NCBI RefSeq assembly: GCF_013393185.1
Contig: NZ_QJQX01000083.1
Span: forward strand, 124,001 to 188,000
DNA length: 64,000 nt
DNA from: Sphingobium lactosutens
GTDB taxonomy: Bacteria > Pseudomonadota > Alphaproteobacteria > Sphingomonadales > Sphingomonadaceae
Reading direction: 5' to 3'
The notes beneath the pieces were generated by a model, which worked only from the letters and a program-made list of their open reading frames with translations, did not search any database and had not been told where the DNA came from. Made by a program: the position numbers and the translations under genes. Shown piece after piece: positions 8,206-18,149 of the stretch; within the stretch, counting starts at the first letter, position 1, and every line of letters begins with the position of its first letter.

Positions 8206-9879
8206 ATGATGCTGACCGATCCCTCGCTGAAATATCGCCCCTTTCCTCAGGTGGACCTGCCCGACCGCCGATGGCCGTCGAACGTCATCACCAAGGCGCC
8301 GCGCTGGCTGTCGACCGACATGCGCGACGGCAACCAGTCGCTGATCGACCCGATGAACGCGGAAAAGAAGCGTCGCTTCTTCGACCTGCTGGTCAAGGTC
8401 GGCATCAAGGAAATCGAGGTCGGCTTCCCGGCAGCGGGTGCGACAGAGTTCGACTTCATTTCCGGGCTGGTGCGCGACGGCGCGATCCCCGACGATGTGA
8501 TGCCGCAGGTGCTGACCCAGGCGCGCGAAGATCTGATCGGCACCACTTTCGAAAGCCTGCGCGGTGCGAAACAGGCGATCGTCCATGTCTACAACGCGAT
8601 CTCGCCAGCCTGGCGGAACATCGTGTTCCAGATGGAACGGCCGCAAATCCGCGACATCGCGATCCACGCCGCCAAGCTGCTGCGTGACAATGCCGCCAGG
8701 CAGCCCGACACCGACTGGCATTTCGAATATAGCCCCGAAACCTTCTCGACCGCTGAGCTGGATTTCAGCCTGGAATGCTGCGAGGCGGTGATGGACATCC
8801 TGCAGCCGACGCCGGAACGGCCGCTGATCCTGAACCTGCCCGCCACCGTCGAGTGTGCGACGCCCAACATCTATGCCGACCAGATCGAATGGATCTGCCG
8901 CAACATTTCGCGCCGCGACAGCGTCGTGATCTCGCTGCACACCCATAACGACCGGGGCACCGGCGTGGCTGCGGCGGAACTGGGCATCATGGCCGGCGCC
9001 GACCGTGTCGAAGGCTGCCTGTTCGGCAATGGCGAGCGCACCGGCAATTGCGACCTGGTGACGGTGGCGCTGAACATGTACACGCAGGGCATCGACCCCG
9101 AACTGGACTTCAGCGACATCGACGAAGTCATCCAGACGGTCGAATATTGCAACCAGCTGCCGGTCCACCCGCGCCACCCCTATGCCGGCGAACTGGTGTT
9201 CACCGCCTTCTCCGGCAGCCATCAGGACGCGATCAAGAAGGGCTTTGCCGCGCAGGAAGCGCGCAACGACCTGATCTGGAACGTGCCCTATCTGCCGATC
9301 GATCCCAAGGATCTGGGCCGCGACTATGAAGCGGTGATCCGAGTCAATTCACAGTCGGGCAAGGGCGGCGTCGCCTGGGTGCTGCAACAGGACAAGGGCT
9401 TCAAGCTGCCCAAGAAGATGCAGGCGGACTTTTCGAAGGTGGTGCAGGCGCTGGCCGACCAGTCGAGCCGCGAACTCAACGCCGCCGATATCTCGGCTGC
9501 GTTCGAGAGCCATTATTGCCTGACGGGCGAGCAGGCCTACAGCCTGATCGACTATCATGAGGGCGGCGCGGCGGGCGATCGCATCTTCACCGGCAAGATC
9601 GCGCACAAGGGCGGCGAGCGTTCTATTTCCGGTCGCGGCAACGGGCTGATCTCGTCAGTGCTGGCCGCGCTGCGCGACGAACTGGGCGTGACACTGGAAG
9701 TCGCTGACTATAACGAACATGCGATCGGCGCAGGCACCGACGTGAACGCCGCCGCCTATGTCGAATGCCGCACGCCCGATGGCCGCACCGTCTTCGGCAT
9801 CGGCACCGACAGCGACGTCGCGACCGCGTCGGTCAAGGCCGTGCTGTCGGCCGCGAACGGGATTGCGGTGCGGGGATAA
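8206..9879 (+). CDS. leuA: 2-isopropylmalate synthase
   Basis: The product has 557 residues, the long (actinobacterial or LeuA2-like) form. It condenses acetyl-CoA with 2-ketoisovalerate, the committed step to leucine. The TIM-barrel begins with [11 protein letters not shown] (residues 37-45; metal-binding Asp and Arg), and the metal-binding HTHND motif is near residue 245. The C-terminal domain (about residues 430-557) is the LeuA dimer/regulatory domain that senses leucine in the family. The start is the first of two adjacent ATGs; GAAG lies upstream. The gene stands alone behind the predicted leader peptide and its structured RNA. Confidence 0.95.
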   Translation: MMLTDPSLKYRPFPQVDLPDRRWPSNVITKAPRWLSTDMRDGNQSLIDPMNAEKKRRFFDLLVKVGIKEIEVGFPAAGATEFDFISGLVRDGAIPDDVMPQVLTQAREDLIGTTFESLRGAKQAIVHVYNAISPAWRNIVFQMERPQIRDIAIHAAKLLRDNAARQPDTDWHFEYSPETFSTAELDFSLECCEAVMDILQPTPERPLILNLPATVECATPNIYADQIEWICRNISRRDSVVISLHTHNDRGTGVAAAELGIMAGADRVEGCLFGNGERTGNCDLVTVALNMYTQGIDPELDFSDIDEVIQTVEYCNQLPVHPRHPYAGELVFTAFSGSHQDAIKKGFAAQEARNDLIWNVPYLPIDPKDLGRDYEAVIRVNSQSGKGGVAWVLQQDKGFKLPKKMQADFSKVVQALADQSSRELNAADISAAFESHYCLTGEQAYSLIDYHEGGAAGDRIFTGKIAHKGGERSISGRGNGLISSVLAALRDELGVTLEVADYNEHAIGAGTDVNAAAYVECRTPDGRTVFGIGTDSDVATASVKAVLSAANGIAVRG

Positions 9880-9886
9880 AGGCAAA

Positions 9887-9987
9887 CCGTTCGTCCTGAG
9901 TAGCCATTGAGCGAAGTCGAAATGGCGTATCGAAGGATGCTTCGATACGGGGCTTCGACAAGCTCAGCCCCTACTCAGCACGAACGG
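9887..9987. repeat. Palindromic intergenic repeat after leuA
   Basis: This 101-bp element has near-perfect terminal inverted repeats (CCGTTCGTCCTGAGTAG at the left, CTACTCAGCACGAACGG at the right), plus an inner stem TATCGAAG/CTTCGATA. It lies between the convergent ends of leuA and the M20 peptidase gene and could form a long hairpin acting as a bidirectional terminator. It shares the CCGTTCG ends with elements at 16679, 35709 and 39901. Confidence 0.8.
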
Positions 9988-10001
9988 AAATTTTGGTTGC
10001 C

Positions 10002-11369
10002 TTACTTCGCCAAAGCCCGGACCACCCGGTCCCACTGCTCCAGCGACTCCCGGATGCCGGCCACCGGCACGCGCTCGTTCAGGCCATGAGCGAAGCCGTC
10101 CTCGGCCTTCATGAACAGGCTGGACACGCCATAGCTGGGCACGCCCAAAGCCCGGAAATAGAGGCTGTCGGTGGCTCCTGCCGACATGCCCGGCATCACC
10201 GTCACACCCGGCGCGCGCGCTGTCACGGCGTCGCGCACCGCTTTCATCACGTCGGCCCGCAGCGGTGAAGCGTCGCTGGCCAGCGGATCACCCAGCGTCT
10301 TCACCGTGACGCTCGGATCATCCACCACCTTCACCAGTTGCGCTTTCACCTTCGCGATCGTCACGCCGGGGAAAATGCGGCAATTAACGCTCACCTTTGC
10401 GCTTTGCGGCAGGGCGTTGAGCGCATGGCCCGCCTGCGCCATGGTCGCGACGCAGGTGGTGCGCACCTGGCCGATGAATTCCGGCCGGGTGGACAGAAGA
10501 TCGGCCGATGCCTGGTCGCCCGTCTCGGCATAGCGACGCATCGCATCGCCAATCTCCCCGCCCATGCGGCCGGCGGACAGGGCGAGAGACGCTTTGGTCA
10601 GTTCGTTACGCATCGGCGGGAACTGATAGGCAGCGATCCGGTCAATCGCCTTCGCCATGCGATAAATGGGATTGCCCGGCGTCGGCGCGCTCGAATGGCC
10701 GCCGGCATCGGTAAAGGCGAACTCGAAATCGGCATAGCTCTTCTCGCCCGCCTGCAACTGGTAGAGAACGGGCTTGCCCTCATCATTCAGCAGCCCGCCG
10801 CCGCCATCGCCGTTCAGCAACAGCGCGATATCCCAATATTGCGCTGCGAGCGCCTTGGTCGTCACCATGTCGGTTTCCTCGTCGCCCGACAGCAGCAATA
10901 TGGTGGTGCGACGCGGCTTCCAGCCTTCCTTCTTCAACTGGGCCATGGTCGCGACCATCATCGCGACGTCATATTTATTATCCTCCGACCCGCGCCCCAG
11001 AATATAGCCATTCTGCTCGACCGGCACGAAGGGATCGCGGGTCCAGTCGGCGCGGTCCGCGGCAACCACATCCATATGGCCGATCAGCGCCATGGGCTTG
11101 AGCTTCGGGTCGCTGCCCCTGATCGTCGCGGCGAAGGTCGCCGTCTCTCCCATCGGCGTGATGACGATATCCGCGTCGGCAAAGCCCGCCGCCTTCAGCA
11201 CCGAGGCATAATAGGCCGCAAGCCTGGGCACCTGCCCTTCCCCCTGCACCGTTTTGAAGGCAACGGAGCGCATGAGAATATCCTTCGCAGCGTCGGCATC
11301 GGCCGCCGCCTGCGCGCCGTGCGGCGCAGTCAGCAGCGCCAGCCCGAGAAATGCGCGTCTCATCACCAT
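10002..11369 (-). CDS. Exported M20 family metallopeptidase
   Basis: The product has 455 residues with a signal peptide (LGLALLTAPHGAQA). The di-zinc motifs of the M20 family are visible: GHMDVVAA, GRGSEDNKYD, LSGDEETD and a late GMSAGATDSLYF. The inserted dimerisation domain (AGGHSSAPTPGNPIYRM) follows in the middle. The family removes amino acids from peptides or deacylates amino acid conjugates; the substrate is not evident, and the signal peptide suggests periplasmic action. The start could also be the second ATG two codons later. Confidence 0.9.
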   Translation of the reverse strand: MVMRRAFLGLALLTAPHGAQAAADADAAKDILMRSVAFKTVQGEGQVPRLAAYYASVLKAAGFADADIVITPMGETATFAATIRGSDPKLKPMALIGHMDVVAADRADWTRDPFVPVEQNGYILGRGSEDNKYDVAMMVATMAQLKKEGWKPRRTTILLLSGDEETDMVTTKALAAQYWDIALLLNGDGGGGLLNDEGKPVLYQLQAGEKSYADFEFAFTDAGGHSSAPTPGNPIYRMAKAIDRIAAYQFPPMRNELTKASLALSAGRMGGEIGDAMRRYAETGDQASADLLSTRPEFIGQVRTTCVATMAQAGHALNALPQSAKVSVNCRIFPGVTIAKVKAQLVKVVDDPSVTVKTLGDPLASDASPLRADVMKAVRDAVTARAPGVTVMPGMSAGATDSLYFRALGVPSYGVSSLFMKAEDGFAHGLNERVPVAGIRESLEQWDRVVRALAK

Positions 11370-11571
11370 ATATTTGCACTCCCCGATATACTTGGCCGAT
11401 GGATTGATGCGTCATATCTGGCATAGCGGATCGGCCCGGCCAATGCGTTTGACCGGTCATATGCGGAAAGAGGGCCACCTCATCCGCGTTGAATCCCTTG
11501 AAAGAATTGCTTGCGCGCAATCGGACATCACGCATCCGATATAGGCGGCCGGTCGCCCAGAGGAAAAACAT

Positions 11572-12882
11572 ATGGCCCTCAACTATCGCAGTTTCGGTTT
11601 TCAGGTTCTTGTCGGCATGGTGGCGGGCCTGCTGCTCGGCCTTGCCGCACGCCAGATCGGCGCCGGGCCGAATGGCGACCTCAACTGGCTGGCGACAACG
11701 CTGAAGACGGTCGGCTCCATCTTCGTGTCGCTGCTGAAGGCGATCGTGCCGCCGCTGGTCTTCGCCGCCATCGTCGCGTCGATCGCAAATCTGCGCGCGC
11801 TCGACAATGCGGCGCGGCTGGCGGGACAGACCCTGCTCTGGTTCGCCATCACCGCGCTGATTGCAGTGGCGATCGGCATCACTATCGGTGTTATCGTCCA
11901 GCCAGGTGTCGGCATCAGCAGCGCGGTGCTTGCCGCCAAGCAACCGGATTCGGTCGGCGGCTGGCTCGATTTCCTCAAGGGTCTGGTGCCGGGCAACAGC
12001 CTTGCGCTGTCGGGCAGCACCAAGATCACGGACGGGTCGGCCAGCACGACCCTGTCCTTCAACATCCTGCAATTGCTGGTCATCTCGATCGCGGTCGGGC
12101 TTGCGACGCTCAAGGTCGGCGACAAGGCGGAGCCCTTTCTCGCTTTCGTTCGCTCGCTGCTGGCCGTGGTGCGCGCGATCCTTGGCTGGGTCATCCGCCT
12201 GACGCCGATCGGATCGGCAGCCCTCATCGGCACCGCCATCGCCACCTATGGCTGGAGTGCGCTGGCGCAGCTTGGCACCTTTACCGCCGCCATCTATCTC
12301 GGCCTCGCACTGGTGTTGCTGGTCGTCTATCCGACGCTGCTGATCCTCAATGGCCTCAAGCCCGGCCCCTTCTTCGCCAAGGCCTGGCCAGCGATCCAGC
12401 TCGGCTTCGTGTCGCGCTCGTCGGTCGGCACCCTGCCCGTCACCGAAGCCGTGACCGAGCGGCTGGGCGTCGACAAAAGCTATGCCGCCTTCGCGATCCC
12501 GCTGGCGTCCACCACCAAGATGGACGGTTGCGCCTCCATCTATCCGGCGCTGGCCGCGATCTTCGTCGCGGGCTTCTACGGCATCCCGTTGCACTTCATC
12601 GACTATGTGCTGATCGTCTTCGTATCCGTGATCGGCTCGGCTGCCACGGCGGGCCTGACCGGCGCGATCGTGATGCTGACGCTGACGCTGTCGACGCTCG
12701 GCCTGCCGCTGGAGGGCGCGGGCCTGTTGCTGGCCATCGACCCGATCCTCGACATGGGTCGCACGGCGGTGAATGTCGCGGGGCAGGTGCTGGTCGGCAC
12801 CATCGTCGCCAAGCGCGAGGGCATATTGGATGAGACCGCCTATTATGGCGCTGCGGACGCCCCGGTTCCGGCCATCGCCTGA
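11572..12882 (+). CDS. Dicarboxylate/amino acid:cation symporter (DAACS family)
   Basis: The product has 436 residues with about eight hydrophobic segments and two re-entrant hairpins. The serine-rich hairpin is SRSSVGTLPVT. The substrate-binding loop reads STTKMDGCASIYP where the family usually has NMDGT, so Asn is replaced by Lys and Thr by Cys. Family members take up glutamate, aspartate or C4-dicarboxylates with sodium or protons. The KMDG change may alter ion coupling or substrate. It is divergent from the M20 peptidase gene over a 200-base spacer; peptide or amino acid use may link them. Confidence 0.88.
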   Translation: MALNYRSFGFQVLVGMVAGLLLGLAARQIGAGPNGDLNWLATTLKTVGSIFVSLLKAIVPPLVFAAIVASIANLRALDNAARLAGQTLLWFAITALIAVAIGITIGVIVQPGVGISSAVLAAKQPDSVGGWLDFLKGLVPGNSLALSGSTKITDGSASTTLSFNILQLLVISIAVGLATLKVGDKAEPFLAFVRSLLAVVRAILGWVIRLTPIGSAALIGTAIATYGWSALAQLGTFTAAIYLGLALVLLVVYPTLLILNGLKPGPFFAKAWPAIQLGFVSRSSVGTLPVTEAVTERLGVDKSYAAFAIPLASTTKMDGCASIYPALAAIFVAGFYGIPLHFIDYVLIVFVSVIGSAATAGLTGAIVMLTLTLSTLGLPLEGAGLLLAIDPILDMGRTAVNVAGQVLVGTIVAKREGILDETAYYGAADAPVPAIA

Positions 12883-12905
12883 ACGACAAGGAGCCTGAAC
12901 GAAAA

Positions 12906-12929
12906 AGGGGGCCGACTTGCGCGCCCCCT
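12906..12929 (-). terminator. Rho-independent terminator of phaZ
   Basis: AGGGGGC and GCCCCCT (12906-12912, 12923-12929) form the stem. On the reverse strand it is followed by TTTTTC. It sits between the convergent symporter and phaZ genes. Confidence 0.8.
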
Positions 12930-12955
12930 ACTAGAGATTAGTGAAGAACTGAGCT

Positions 12956-14179
12956 TCAGTTCATCGCCAGGATCATGCTCCGCACCTGCGGATAGACCTG
13001 TTTTTCCCATTTGCTGCCGGAAAAGACGCCATAATGGCCAACGCCCGGCTGGAGATGGTGCCGCTTCAGATGCGGGCGCAGACCGGTGCAAAGTGCATGT
13101 GCGGCGGAGGTCTGACCCACGGCGCAGACATCGTCCCGCTCGCCCTCGACCGTCAGCAGCGCGGTCTTGTGAATAGCCCCCGGATTGACCTTGCGGCCCC
13201 GCACGGTGAGTTCACCCTTTGCCAGCAGCGCGCGCTGGAACACCATGTCGACGGTTTCGAGATAGAATTCCTTGGTCATGTCGAGGACCGCGAAATATTC
13301 CTCGTAGAAAGTCTTGATCTTGTCCGCCTCGACAGTCTTGCCGTCGGCAAGCAGTTGATACAGCTCACGATGCTGGGCGCCATGCCGGTCCATGTTCATC
13401 GACATAAAGGCGGAAAGCTGAAGGAAACCCGGATAGACTTCACGCCCGCGCCCCGCATAGCGGAAGGGCACGACGGAAATCAGATTATCTTCGAACCACT
13501 CGATCGGCTTTTCATTGGCGAGATCGTTGACCGCGGTCGGTGCGGCGTTGGGGTCGATCGGTCCCCCCATCAGGGTCATGGAACGCGGGGTCGCCTTGTC
13601 CTTGTCCTCCGACATCAGCGCGACGGCAGCCATGGCAGGCACGCAGGGCTGGCAGACCGATACCAGATGCGCGCCTTCGCCCAGTTCCTGGAGGAAGCGG
13701 ATCAGATAATCGACATAATCGTCGAAGCCGAAGCGCCCGGCCTCCAGCGGCACGTCGCGCGCATTCTTCCAGTCGGTGATATAGACGTCATGGTCGCGCA
13801 GCAGCGTAACGACAGTGCTGCGCAACAGGGTCGAAAAATGGCCCGACATCGGCGCCACGACCAGCACGCGCGGCTGCTCTGCCTCTACATCGTCCTTCAC
13901 GAAATGCAGCAGGTCGCCGAACGGCAGTTCGAGGGCGATCTCCTCCCGCACCGACACTTCCGCATTGCCGCTGGTGACGGTGCGGATGTCGTAGGCGGGG
14001 CGCTTGTGCGTCAGCTTCGCGCCCTGGAACACGTCCATCAGTGCGAACATGCGGCGCGGCATCGCCCAGTCCGCCATCGGTCCCATCCTGTCCCGCATGC
14101 CGAGCGCCCACTGCGCGCCCAGGCGCGCCGGTGCCAGCATGTCATTCCAGGCCTGATAGCCGCTGTAGAGCATCCGCAT
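12956..14179 (-). CDS. phaZ: Intracellular polyhydroxyalkanoate depolymerase
   Basis: The product has 407 residues with an alpha/beta-hydrolase fold and no signal peptide. The nucleophile elbow reads VSVCQPCVPAM with Cys176, as in intracellular PhaZ enzymes that use Cys instead of Ser. The oxyanion-side motif VLVVAPMSGHF and the ending HHLQPGVGHYGVFSGSKW supply the catalytic His. It releases 3-hydroxybutyrate from stored PHB granules in the cytoplasm. Its presence indicates that the host stores PHB. It is transcribed alone and has its own terminator. Confidence 0.92.
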   Translation of the reverse strand: MRMLYSGYQAWNDMLAPARLGAQWALGMRDRMGPMADWAMPRRMFALMDVFQGAKLTHKRPAYDIRTVTSGNAEVSVREEIALELPFGDLLHFVKDDVEAEQPRVLVVAPMSGHFSTLLRSTVVTLLRDHDVYITDWKNARDVPLEAGRFGFDDYVDYLIRFLQELGEGAHLVSVCQPCVPAMAAVALMSEDKDKATPRSMTLMGGPIDPNAAPTAVNDLANEKPIEWFEDNLISVVPFRYAGRGREVYPGFLQLSAFMSMNMDRHGAQHRELYQLLADGKTVEADKIKTFYEEYFAVLDMTKEFYLETVDMVFQRALLAKGELTVRGRKVNPGAIHKTALLTVEGERDDVCAVGQTSAAHALCTGLRPHLKRHHLQPGVGHYGVFSGSKWEKQVYPQVRSMILAMN

Positions 14180-14304
14180 AATCGCAAACTTGCCTTATAT
14201 TGAACCTGCAAACCGAATCGGTCTTTTGCTGAAACGCTATACAGGCTTTTTCTGTTGCACTGCATCATCATTAATGTGACTTTGGCCTAAAGCAGGAGGG
14301 TGCC

Positions 14305-14961
14305 ATGGCCGTCGCGGAACTTACGCTTTCCAGTAAGAATTACTCCTCATGGTCCCTGCGCGGCTGGCTTTTGTGCCGCCTGGCCGGCTTGCAGGTCGTC
14401 GAGAAGATGATCGCGCTGGACGATCCGGAGAACCGGGCGGAACTGCTCCTGCTTTCGCCATCGGTGCTGGTGCCGCGGCTGACGCATGAGGGCGCGAGCG
14501 TGTGGGACACGCTGGCGATCGCTGAATATCTTCATGAGCTTTATCCGCAGGCGGGCATGTATCCGATCGACCGGATCAGCCGCGCCCATTGTCGGTCGGT
14601 ATCGGGCGAAATCCATTCGGGCTTCACCAACTTGCGCTCGGCGCTGCCGATGAACCTCAAGGTCCGCCATGCCCGCTTCCCGATCTTTCCCGGCGCCCGG
14701 CCCGACATAGAGCGGGTGGAGACGATCTGGGAAGAATGCATGAACACATATCATGGCTCCTGGCTGTTCGGTGACAAGCCCACAATTGCCGACGCGATGT
14801 TCGCGCCGGTGGCACAGCGTTTCCTGACCTATGCCGTGCCCCTTTCCCGTAAGGCTGCCGCCTATTGCCAGACCATCAACAGTTGGCCGCTGATGCGCGA
14901 ATGGATCGATGCGGCACGGGCCGAACCGGACGAATTGATCGAACTCGAAACCGAGTTCTAA
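14305..14961 (+). CDS. Glutathione S-transferase family protein
   Basis: The product has 218 residues. The N-terminal thioredoxin-like domain begins LSSKNYSSWSLRGWLLCRLAG, with Ser14/Ser15 in the position that activates glutathione in Ser-type GSTs. The cis-Pro motif is SVLVPRLTHEG and is followed by VWDTLAIAEYLHE. The helical C-terminal domain contains WLFGDKPTIADAMFAPVA, the N-capping motif. AGGAGG precedes the ATG. The substrate is unknown. It stands between phaZ (divergent) and the M28 peptidase gene. Confidence 0.9.
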   Translation: MAVAELTLSSKNYSSWSLRGWLLCRLAGLQVVEKMIALDDPENRAELLLLSPSVLVPRLTHEGASVWDTLAIAEYLHELYPQAGMYPIDRISRAHCRSVSGEIHSGFTNLRSALPMNLKVRHARFPIFPGARPDIERVETIWEECMNTYHGSWLFGDKPTIADAMFAPVAQRFLTYAVPLSRKAAAYCQTINSWPLMREWIDAARAEPDELIELETEF

Positions 14962-15002
14962 GGGCACTTCCCCCGATTGGATCAGGGGGTTAAGGCACGG
15001 GC

Positions 15003-16670
15003 ATGACAATCCGCACCCTTGCACTGGCCCTTGGCCTGACCGCCGCCCCTATTTTCTTCCCTCCGGCTGTTCACGCCCAGACCGTCGAGCCTGCCCGCCT
15101 CGAACAGTCGGTTCGCACGCTGGCGTCCGACCTGTTTCAAGGACGCGCGCCCGGCACGATCGGCGAAGAGCGTACGATCGGCTATCTCGTCGCCCGTTTC
15201 GAGCAGTTGGGGCTGGAGCCGGGCGGTCCAGATGGCCAGTGGGTGCAGACTGTTCCCCTGCTCCACACCCACCTTGGTCAGTCGGAGGGGCTGCAAGTCG
15301 CGCAAAATGGCGCCGCCACCCCCTGGACCTTCGGCAAGCAGGTCTATCTTTCCACGCTCCAGCCCAAGGACAGGGTCGCGGTCGCCAATGCGCCGATGGT
15401 CTTCGTCGGCTATGGCGTCTCCGCGCCCGAACGGGGCTGGGACGATTTCAAGGGTGTCGATCTGAAGGGCAAGATCGCCGTCTTCCTGATCAACGATCCC
15501 GATTTCGAAGCGGTAAAGGGCGAAGATCCCTTCGGCAAGTTCGGCGGCAAGACCATGACCTATTATGGCCGCTGGACCTACAAGTTCGAGGAAGCCGCGC
15601 GGCGCGGCGCGATCGGCGCGCTGATCGTGCATGATACGCCGGGTGCGGGCTATGGCTGGAACGTCGTCGTCAGCCCGAGCGGCGAAAATTACGACCTCGT
15701 CCGCCCCGCCGACAAGCTGACCAGCCTGCAGGTGCAGGGCTGGGTCGAGGGAGACGCCGCCAAGACGCTGTTCGCGGGCGCCGGTCAGGATCTGGCCGCG
15801 CTGCGCAAACAGGCCCGGTCGGCAAAGTTCAAGCCGGTGGAACTCAAGGGCGCGACCTTCTCCGCCGCCTTCCCCGTCACCCAGGAAGTGGTGCAAAGCG
15901 CCAACGTCATCGCCCGCATCCCCGGCGCCAAGCGCCCCGACGAAACGGTGATATATGGCGCGCATTGGGACGCCTATGGCAAGGGCGCGCCCGACGCGCA
16001 GGGCCGCATCTACCGTGCGGGCGCCAATGACGATGCGCTGGGCGTCGCCGGCCTGTTCGAGATCGCCCGCGCGTTCAAGGCCGCCCCCGCCCCAGACCGT
16101 TCCATCGTCTTTGCCGTGTGGACGGCCGAGGAGCGCGGGCTGCTCGGTTCCGAACATTATGCCCAGAACCCCGTCTATCCGATCGACAAGACGGTCGCGA
16201 ACCTGACCATCGACGTGCTCCAGACCGCCGGCAAGGCGAAGGACGTGATCCTGATCGGCAAGGGCCAGAATGGCCTTGAGGACGATCTGGCCAAGTTCGC
16301 CGCGAAGCAGGGCCGCGTCATCACGCAGGAAAGCCTGCCCGAACGCGGCCTTTTCTACCGCGCCGACCATTTTTCCATGGCCAAGCGCGGCGTACCCGTG
16401 CTGCTGATGATGGGTCTGGCGGGCGCTTCCGACATGGTCGAGGGCGGCCGCGCTGCCGGTCAGGCGTGGATCGATGCCTATACCGGCAAATGCTATCATC
16501 AGGCCTGCGACGCGGTGGACGAGACGTGGAAGCTGGACGGCGCGGCCCAGGACGTGGACCTGATGCTCGACATCGGCCGCGACCTCGCCAACTCCACCCG
16601 CTGGCCCGAATGGAAGCCGGGATCGGAGTTCAAGGCCATCCGCGACAAGAGCGCGGCGGTGCGGAAGTAA
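15003..16670 (+). CDS. Secreted M28 family peptidase
   Basis: The product has 555 residues with a signal peptide (ALALGLTAAPIFFPPAVHAQ). A PA-like insert (about residues 120-260) is followed by the M28 di-zinc catalytic domain: IYGAHWDAYG, GANDDALGVAG, VWTAEERGLLGSEHY and YRADHFSMAKRGVPV carry the metal ligands and the general base Glu. Such enzymes are periplasmic or outer aminopeptidases. It ends 8 bases before a palindromic repeat shared with the convergent GH27 gene. Confidence 0.9.
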   Translation: MTIRTLALALGLTAAPIFFPPAVHAQTVEPARLEQSVRTLASDLFQGRAPGTIGEERTIGYLVARFEQLGLEPGGPDGQWVQTVPLLHTHLGQSEGLQVAQNGAATPWTFGKQVYLSTLQPKDRVAVANAPMVFVGYGVSAPERGWDDFKGVDLKGKIAVFLINDPDFEAVKGEDPFGKFGGKTMTYYGRWTYKFEEAARRGAIGALIVHDTPGAGYGWNVVVSPSGENYDLVRPADKLTSLQVQGWVEGDAAKTLFAGAGQDLAALRKQARSAKFKPVELKGATFSAAFPVTQEVVQSANVIARIPGAKRPDETVIYGAHWDAYGKGAPDAQGRIYRAGANDDALGVAGLFEIARAFKAAPAPDRSIVFAVWTAEERGLLGSEHYAQNPVYPIDKTVANLTIDVLQTAGKAKDVILIGKGQNGLEDDLAKFAAKQGRVITQESLPERGLFYRADHFSMAKRGVPVLLMMGLAGASDMVEGGRAAGQAWIDAYTGKCYHQACDAVDETWKLDGAAQDVDLMLDIGRDLANSTRWPEWKPGSEFKAIRDKSAAVRK

Positions 16671-16678
16671 ACCCACCT

Positions 16679-16733
16679 CCGTTCGCTTCGAGCGTGTCGA
16701 GAAGCGTTTCTCGACGTCGCTCGAAACGAACGG
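16679..16733. repeat. Palindromic intergenic repeat
   Basis: This 55-bp element runs from CCGTTCGCTTCGAGC to GCTCGAAACGAACGG and is an imperfect inverted repeat. It separates the convergent M28 and GH27 genes and belongs to the same family as the elements at 39901 and 35709. Confidence 0.8.
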
Positions 16734-16738
16734 ATTGT

Positions 16739-18100
16739 TTAGCTAAGCCTGTAAAGCGCCGCGCCATGGGGCGGCAGCGTTACGGCAACCCCCTCCGCCT
16801 GCTGCCCGAGCGGTTTTCCTGCCCACAGGTCGCGCACCACGACCGGACCGTTCAGGCCGAGATCGCGCAGATTCACGCCAACCTCGCGCGCCTTGTCGCC
16901 GGTATTGAACAGGGCAAGATAGCGATCCTTGCCGCCTTCGGCGACCGCTGACCAGACGCGCATCCCGTCCTCGATGAAATGCGGGCAGTTGCCGCTGCTC
17001 GCCTGATTGACCGCCAGCACTTCGCGATTGGTGAGAAGCGCCAGCGTCGGCGCATCCAGATGGCGCAGGTCGCCGCCCATGATGAGCGGCGAGCGGGCGA
17101 TGGCCCAGAGCGTCATCAGCGTCTTCTGTTCGTCCGGGGTAAAGCGCGTATCCCGCTCGCCCAGCGCCAGACGGCCGAGCGGCAGCATGTCCGCGTCGGG
17201 CCAGCTTCCCGGCCCGCGCCAGGGCGTCCAGTTTTCCAGCCGCGTGAACTGCGCCTCCAGCATCGCCCAGTCATCCCAGAAATCGTCCGAGATGCGCCAC
17301 ATCTGCGCATATTTGCGGACATGATCGCCGCGGATCACCGGCGTTTCGCCCGGCGAGAGGCTGAGGATGATCGGACGGCCGGTCGCCACGATGGCCTTGT
17401 GCGCGGCCTCGATCTCCGGCGCATGGGCGTCATAGGGGCGGCTCATATCGTCCATCTTGACGAAATCGACGCCCCAATCGGCATAAAGGCGGAAGATGCT
17501 GTCATAATAGGCCTGCGCGCCCGGCCGCGTCATGTCGACGCCATACATGTCCGGGTTCCACGAACAGATGCTCGCCTTGTCGGCGATGTCGGCGGCGCGA
17601 TATTGCGTGCCCAGGATCGGCAGATTCTGTTCCACCGCCGCGCGCGGAATGCCGCGCATGACATGGATGCCGAACTTCATGCCCAGCGCATGGACTTCCT
17701 TCGCCAGCTGGGTGAAGCCCTTGCCCCCGGCGCTGGAGGGGAAGCGGTTGGGCGCGGGGATCATGCGGCCATGGGCGTCCATGGCGGGCCTGGGCCTGGC
17801 ATTATAGGTGTAGCTCGACGCTTCCGGCTCATACCATTGGATGTCGACGGTGAAGATATCATAGCCGAAGGGCAGCAGCTTTTCCGCCATGATCGTCGCA
17901 GTTTCGCGCGCCTGCGCCTCCGTGATCGTCGTGGCGAAACTGTTCCAGCTGTTCCAGCCCATGGGCGGCCTTGGCGCGAGCATCTGTCCACCCTGCCCCA
18001 CAGGCGCCGCACCCGCGCGCACTGCTCCCGCAGCCGCAAGCCCTGCCACACCGCCCGCGAGCATATCGCGGCGACTGGCCTTCCAAGTCATCCTCGTCAT
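16739..18100 (-). CDS. Glycoside hydrolase family 27 alpha-galactosidase-like enzyme
   Basis: The product has 453 residues. The N-terminus has a Tat-type signal (ASRRDMLAGGVAGLAAAG). The TIM-barrel begins with the clan D hallmark PPMGWNSWNSF; DFVKMDDM provides the catalytic nucleophile Asp, and SRPYDAHAPE follows. A C-terminal beta-sandwich is present. GH27 enzymes release alpha-linked galactose or N-acetylgalactosamine; the exact substrate cannot be told from sequence. With the nearby GH92 mannosidase it suggests glycan scavenging in the periplasm. Confidence 0.88.
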   Translation of the reverse strand: MTRMTWKASRRDMLAGGVAGLAAAGAVRAGAAPVGQGGQMLAPRPPMGWNSWNSFATTITEAQARETATIMAEKLLPFGYDIFTVDIQWYEPEASSYTYNARPRPAMDAHGRMIPAPNRFPSSAGGKGFTQLAKEVHALGMKFGIHVMRGIPRAAVEQNLPILGTQYRAADIADKASICSWNPDMYGVDMTRPGAQAYYDSIFRLYADWGVDFVKMDDMSRPYDAHAPEIEAAHKAIVATGRPIILSLSPGETPVIRGDHVRKYAQMWRISDDFWDDWAMLEAQFTRLENWTPWRGPGSWPDADMLPLGRLALGERDTRFTPDEQKTLMTLWAIARSPLIMGGDLRHLDAPTLALLTNREVLAVNQASSGNCPHFIEDGMRVWSAVAEGGKDRYLALFNTGDKAREVGVNLRDLGLNGPVVVRDLWAGKPLGQQAEGVAVTLPPHGAALYRLS

Positions 18101-18149
18101 TTGTCGGAGTTAATAGGAAGGTTGTGACGAGATCAAGTCACAACGCAGG

